Assembly: GCA_041576975.1 (NCBI GenBank)
Contig: JBFGJY010000059.1
Span: 1-16,316 of the forward strand
Reading direction: 5' to 3'
Length of the DNA: 16,316 nucleotides
Source: JBFGJY01 sp041576975
Lineage (GTDB): Bacteria > Pseudomonadota > Gammaproteobacteria > UBA4575
Shown: piece after piece, positions 13,867 to 16,316 of the stretch
Layout of the letters: every line of letters starts with the position of its first letter
Numbering within the stretch: the stretch's first letter is position 1
Program-made: the position numbers and the translations under genes
Notes under the pieces: generated by a model
Database searches by the model: none
The model's input: only the letters and a program-made list of their open reading frames with translations
What the model was told of the DNA's origin: nothing

Positions 13867-15477
13867 ATGAGAAAGCCCAAACTAATAATAATTACGCTTG
13901 TCATTTCGGTGACGGTATCGTTGTTATTGAATACTGTTAGTGCTGCCCCAGTCTTTGATGGCTACTTTCAGCAAAATCAAAATAAACATGCCAAAGTTTG
14001 GGCAGAGGAAGATAAACAAATTGATCAAAAGCTTGCGGCACTGGAAAAGAAGTTTGGCAAGAAACCGAACATCATATACATCCTGGCCGACGATGTGGGT
14101 TGGGGTGAGTTAGGCTGGCAGGGTGGTGGTAAACACCGGGGAATGCCTACACCCACACTGGATGCCATGGCCAATGAAGGCATGGCGTTTTGGTCTGCAT
14201 ATGCCGAGCCATCCTGTACACCTAGTCGCATCGCAATTAATACAGGACGTCATCCTGTGCGTACCGGTCTATTATCTGTGTTGTGGCCGGGTCAAATTGA
14301 GGGTTTGTCCCCTAAAGAAGAAACCGTTGCAGAAGTCTTATCCAAGTCTGGTTACCACACCGCTATGTGGGGGAAATGGCATCTGGGTGAGGAACCCGAA
14401 CATGCACCGGAGAACCAAGGCTATGACTATGCCTACTATGGTTTGTTTAATGGTGCCCCCGATGCTTGGCCAGCCGTAGAAATCTATGACCAGTTTCCAA
14501 CTCCGGTGAAACCGCCCTTTTTTGATTTCCCAGGTGTAGATGCATACAAAGAAATGACAGGAATTGATCTATCCATTGCCGGCTATATTGGTAAAAAAGG
14601 TAAAGGTCGTGAGCCTATACCGGGCGTTGCAGGAAAACTTGGGATTGAGCGTCAAGAAGCCTTCGAAGAAGAATCCATCACGCAAATTAAGACTTACATT
14701 AAAGATAAATCCAAAAGTGATAAACCTTTTTTCATCTACTGGGCAACCTATACAGCACAGATACATGGCAGCAAGAAACACCAAAACGATCCATTCGTAG
14801 ACAAAGCCAATGCGCAGGCATCTGAGATGGCCATGCATAATGATCATGTCAAGCAACTGTTGAGTGCTTTGAAAGCAGAGGGTATTGCTGAGAATACTTT
14901 AGTGGTTTGGATTAGCGACAATGGTCCGATGTATGCCTTCTATCCAACATCCGGTTATTCCTGGTTGCGCGGTTCCAAGGGCGATGTATACGAGGGTGGT
15001 GTGCGGGTTCCCGCTATGGCCTGGTGGCCGGGCATGATCGAGGCAGGTCAATCTCCAACGGATATCTTACATCTTACGGACCTATTTACCACCGCGGCTC
15101 GTGTGGCAGGTGCAACAGATAAGATCCCTGGCGATCGCATAATAGATGGTGTCGATCAAACCCCACTGTTTTTATTCGGCGAAGGTCATGGACGTCGCAA
15201 CACGATGTTTCACTATAGCGGGGGTCAACTTGGTGCAATCCGCTATGAGGATTTCAAGGTCCACATTTTACCAGGAGGGCATGGTGGCCTGCCCAACATG
15301 GAATTCTATAATGTCATGCGCGACCCAGGTGAAAAATTTGGTGCCATGTATCAGGGTCTGTTCGCAGTAACACCCATTCAAAATTCCCTACGTCAACATA
15401 TGATGATGATCAAAAAGCATCCTCACCGTGTTTCAGAGGTCACACCCAAAGGGGCCGAGGTGATGGCACACGACTAG
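13867..15477 (+). CDS. Sec-exported formylglycine-type sulfatase (arylsulfatase-like, S1 family)
   Basis: Hydrolyses sulfate esters, here probably in the periplasm or beyond. The 536-residue precursor begins with a signal peptide (about 1-27, cut near V-S-A-A). The catalytic signature C-T-P-S-R followed by T-G-R is intact: Cys117, to be oxidised to formylglycine, and Arg121. Metal-site residues are Asp75-Asp76 (L-A-D-D-V-G-W-G) and Asp351-Asn352 (S-D-N-G-P). Supporting residues are Lys170 and His172 (G-K-W-H-L-G), His300 and Lys371 (R-G-S-K-G-D). His300 lies in T-A-Q-I-H-G rather than the more common T-A-P-H. ATG 13867 is chosen because AAGGAG (13850-13855) lies 11 bases upstream; the in-frame GTG at 13855 overlaps that site. 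No formylglycine-generating enzyme is encoded in this window. The true substrate is unknown. Confidence 0.93.
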   Translation: MRKPKLIIITLVISVTVSLLLNTVSAAPVFDGYFQQNQNKHAKVWAEEDKQIDQKLAALEKKFGKKPNIIYILADDVGWGELGWQGGGKHRGMPTPTLDAMANEGMAFWSAYAEPSCTPSRIAINTGRHPVRTGLLSVLWPGQIEGLSPKEETVAEVLSKSGYHTAMWGKWHLGEEPEHAPENQGYDYAYYGLFNGAPDAWPAVEIYDQFPTPVKPPFFDFPGVDAYKEMTGIDLSIAGYIGKKGKGREPIPGVAGKLGIERQEAFEEESITQIKTYIKDKSKSDKPFFIYWATYTAQIHGSKKHQNDPFVDKANAQASEMAMHNDHVKQLLSALKAEGIAENTLVVWISDNGPMYAFYPTSGYSWLRGSKGDVYEGGVRVPAMAWWPGMIEAGQSPTDILHLTDLFTTAARVAGATDKIPGDRIIDGVDQTPLFLFGEGHGRRNTMFHYSGGQLGAIRYEDFKVHILPGGHGGLPNMEFYNVMRDPGEKFGAMYQGLFAVTPIQNSLRQHMMMIKKHPHRVSEVTPKGAEVMAHD

Positions 15478-15841
15478 GTCGATCGTTCTGAAGGTTAAAG
15501 TACAGGACCTGGTCAGATGTGAATTTTGAGCTAGATTTAGTGCAGAAAAATGATAAGGAGATATCTCCCCCCGCGTTAAGTTATTTATAATATTTAACTA
15601 AATTTATTACTTTTAAAATAACTGCAAATTAAAGTAAGTCGAAATAACTAAAAAAAAAACGAGAAGTATGGGAGAGATGAGGAGCTATAAACCGACATTT
15701 ACAATGCTTTTATGTTGCGACACGATCGGAGTGGCATGAGACTGGTAGTCATAGATACTATGAAATTTTAGATCAAAGGCCTGGAAAAAAATACGAGCAT
15801 TGATTGGCTAAATTAATGAAACAATTTTTAAAGGAAATCTT
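15478..15841. other. Intergenic region between the sulfatase and DUF3313 genes
   Basis: 364 AT-rich bases with no convincing gene. It contains a perfect 12-base palindrome GGAGATATCTCC (15557-15568) and an inverted repeat TTACTTT/AAAGTAA (15607-15613 and 15631-15637). Neither is followed by a T run on the plus strand, so no rho-independent terminator can be called. The length suggests that the downstream gene may have its own promoter, but I could not pick one with confidence. Confidence 0.4.
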
Positions 15842-16316
15842 ATGAAAACAATAACCACATTTTCCATTATCGTATTAATTTCATTTGTATTTGGTGCAAT
15901 TGCCATTGCAGAAAAACCAGAGGAGCATAGATACAGTGGTTTTTTAGGTAATTACAAAAACTTTAAAGTTATTAACCCTAAGACAAATGCAGAAGTCTGG
16001 ATTAAGCCACCGCATCAGGATTTTAAATTTTTAAAAAAATATAATTCAGTTGTTCTTTCACCTATTGAAATCTGGATGGATCCGTCTTCTTATCGGGGCA
16101 TTGATCCAAATGAATTAAAACTAATCACCGACTATTTTTTTAAAAGTCTACTAATGACATTGGACACAGATTATTCAATTGTTGAGAAGTCTGGGCCCAA
16201 TGTGATGAACATACGTATCGCAATAACCGGAGTGCAGAAGAAAAAACCAAATAATCTTAAAGTTATTAACTTGCTCCCGGTTAAACTTGCATGGGAAGCT
16301 GGTAACGCTGCCTATC
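15842..16316 (+). CDS. DUF3313-type exported protein, 5' part (cut by window edge)
   Basis: An open frame of 158 codons runs off the right edge without a stop. ATG 15842 has AAGGA six bases upstream. An N-terminal signal sequence (about 1-23, ending A-I-A before E-K-P) has no lipobox cysteine, although many DUF3313 members are lipoproteins. The mature part shows family blocks: Y-S-G-F-L-G-N-Y (31-38), W-I-K-P (53-56), Y-N-S-V-V-L-S-P-I-E-I-W (67-78), Y-R-G-I-D-P-N-E-L (84-92), then a helix and I-R-I-A-I-T-G-V (124-131). DUF3313 proteins are exported and have no established biochemical role. The gene lies on the sulfatase strand, 364 bases downstream, so it may belong to the same functional module. 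Confidence 0.8.
   Translation, partial: MKTITTFSIIVLISFVFGAIAIAEKPEEHRYSGFLGNYKNFKVINPKTNAEVWIKPPHQDFKFLKKYNSVVLSPIEIWMDPSSYRGIDPNELKLITDYFFKSLLMTLDTDYSIVEKSGPNVMNIRIAITGVQKKKPNNLKVINLLPVKLAWEAGNAAY

Noticed and set aside
15557..15568. GGAGATATCTCC palindrome as a terminator or attachment site
   Set aside because: No T run follows, the stem has no loop, and there is no second copy in the window; left only as a note on the intergenic region.
15668..15739. Tiny plus-strand frame of 23 codons with purine-rich upstream sequence
   Set aside because: Very short, no recognisable feature, and the purines upstream are part of an A-rich tract; there is no support beyond chance.
1..16316. CRISPR array, insertion sequence, prophage or integron
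   Set aside because: No regularly spaced repeats, transposase, integrase or recombinase motifs were seen on either strand.

Overview
The window looks like a piece of a gammaproteobacterial chromosome of modest G+C (clearly AT-leaning by eye). The basis is a complete gspC-to-gspM type II secretion (T2SS) cluster in the canonical gammaproteobacterial order, with the first codons of gspN at the left edge, and a proteobacterial-type tRNA-Glu. Nothing in the sequence allows a genus to be named.

Positions 1-10904 are all on the minus strand and read C, D, E, F, G, H, I, J, K, L, M, N from right to left. Together these genes encode the general secretory pathway machine. GspD is the outer-membrane secretin and GspC the inner-membrane/secretin connector. 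GspE is the cytoplasmic ATPase, GspF the polytopic platform protein, and GspL and GspM complete the platform. GspG is the major pseudopilin, and GspH, I, J and K are the minor pseudopilins. The motifs are intact: Walker A/B and a Cys4 zinc site in GspE, G-FTLIE prepilin sites in G/H/I/J, and the secretin signature in GspD. No inactivating lesion is seen. Genes G to M are packed with gaps of about 27 bases or less and two 4-base ATGA overlaps (J/K and L/M). Larger gaps occur only at C-D (150 bases) and F-G (230 bases). For gspD, gspE, gspF and gspG the longest open frame begins at an upstream TTG; a nearby in-frame ATG is the better start in each case. No prepilin peptidase (gspO/pilD) or pilotin gene is present here.

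Positions 10905-11803 are an intergenic stretch containing tRNA-Glu (anticodon TTC), divergent from gspC. About 650 bases of low-coding sequence follow, holding one small, probably frameshifted reading frame and a perfect 10-base inverted repeat. No integrase and no second copy of the tRNA 3' end is visible.

Positions 11804-16316 form a separate module. It contains a TetR-type repressor (minus) and, divergent from it across a 248-base control region, an exported outer-membrane beta-barrel protein of the PF13557-like family often mislabelled 'neuromedin U'. A Sec-exported formylglycine-type sulfatase and a DUF3313-type exported protein, cut by the right edge, follow. The control region holds a 22-base imperfect palindrome that is a good candidate operator. 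The inferred picture is an inducible system that brings a sulfated (possibly aromatic or sterol-like) compound through the outer membrane and removes its sulfate in the periplasm. The substrate is unknown, and the formylglycine-generating enzyme needed to activate the sulfatase is not in the window.
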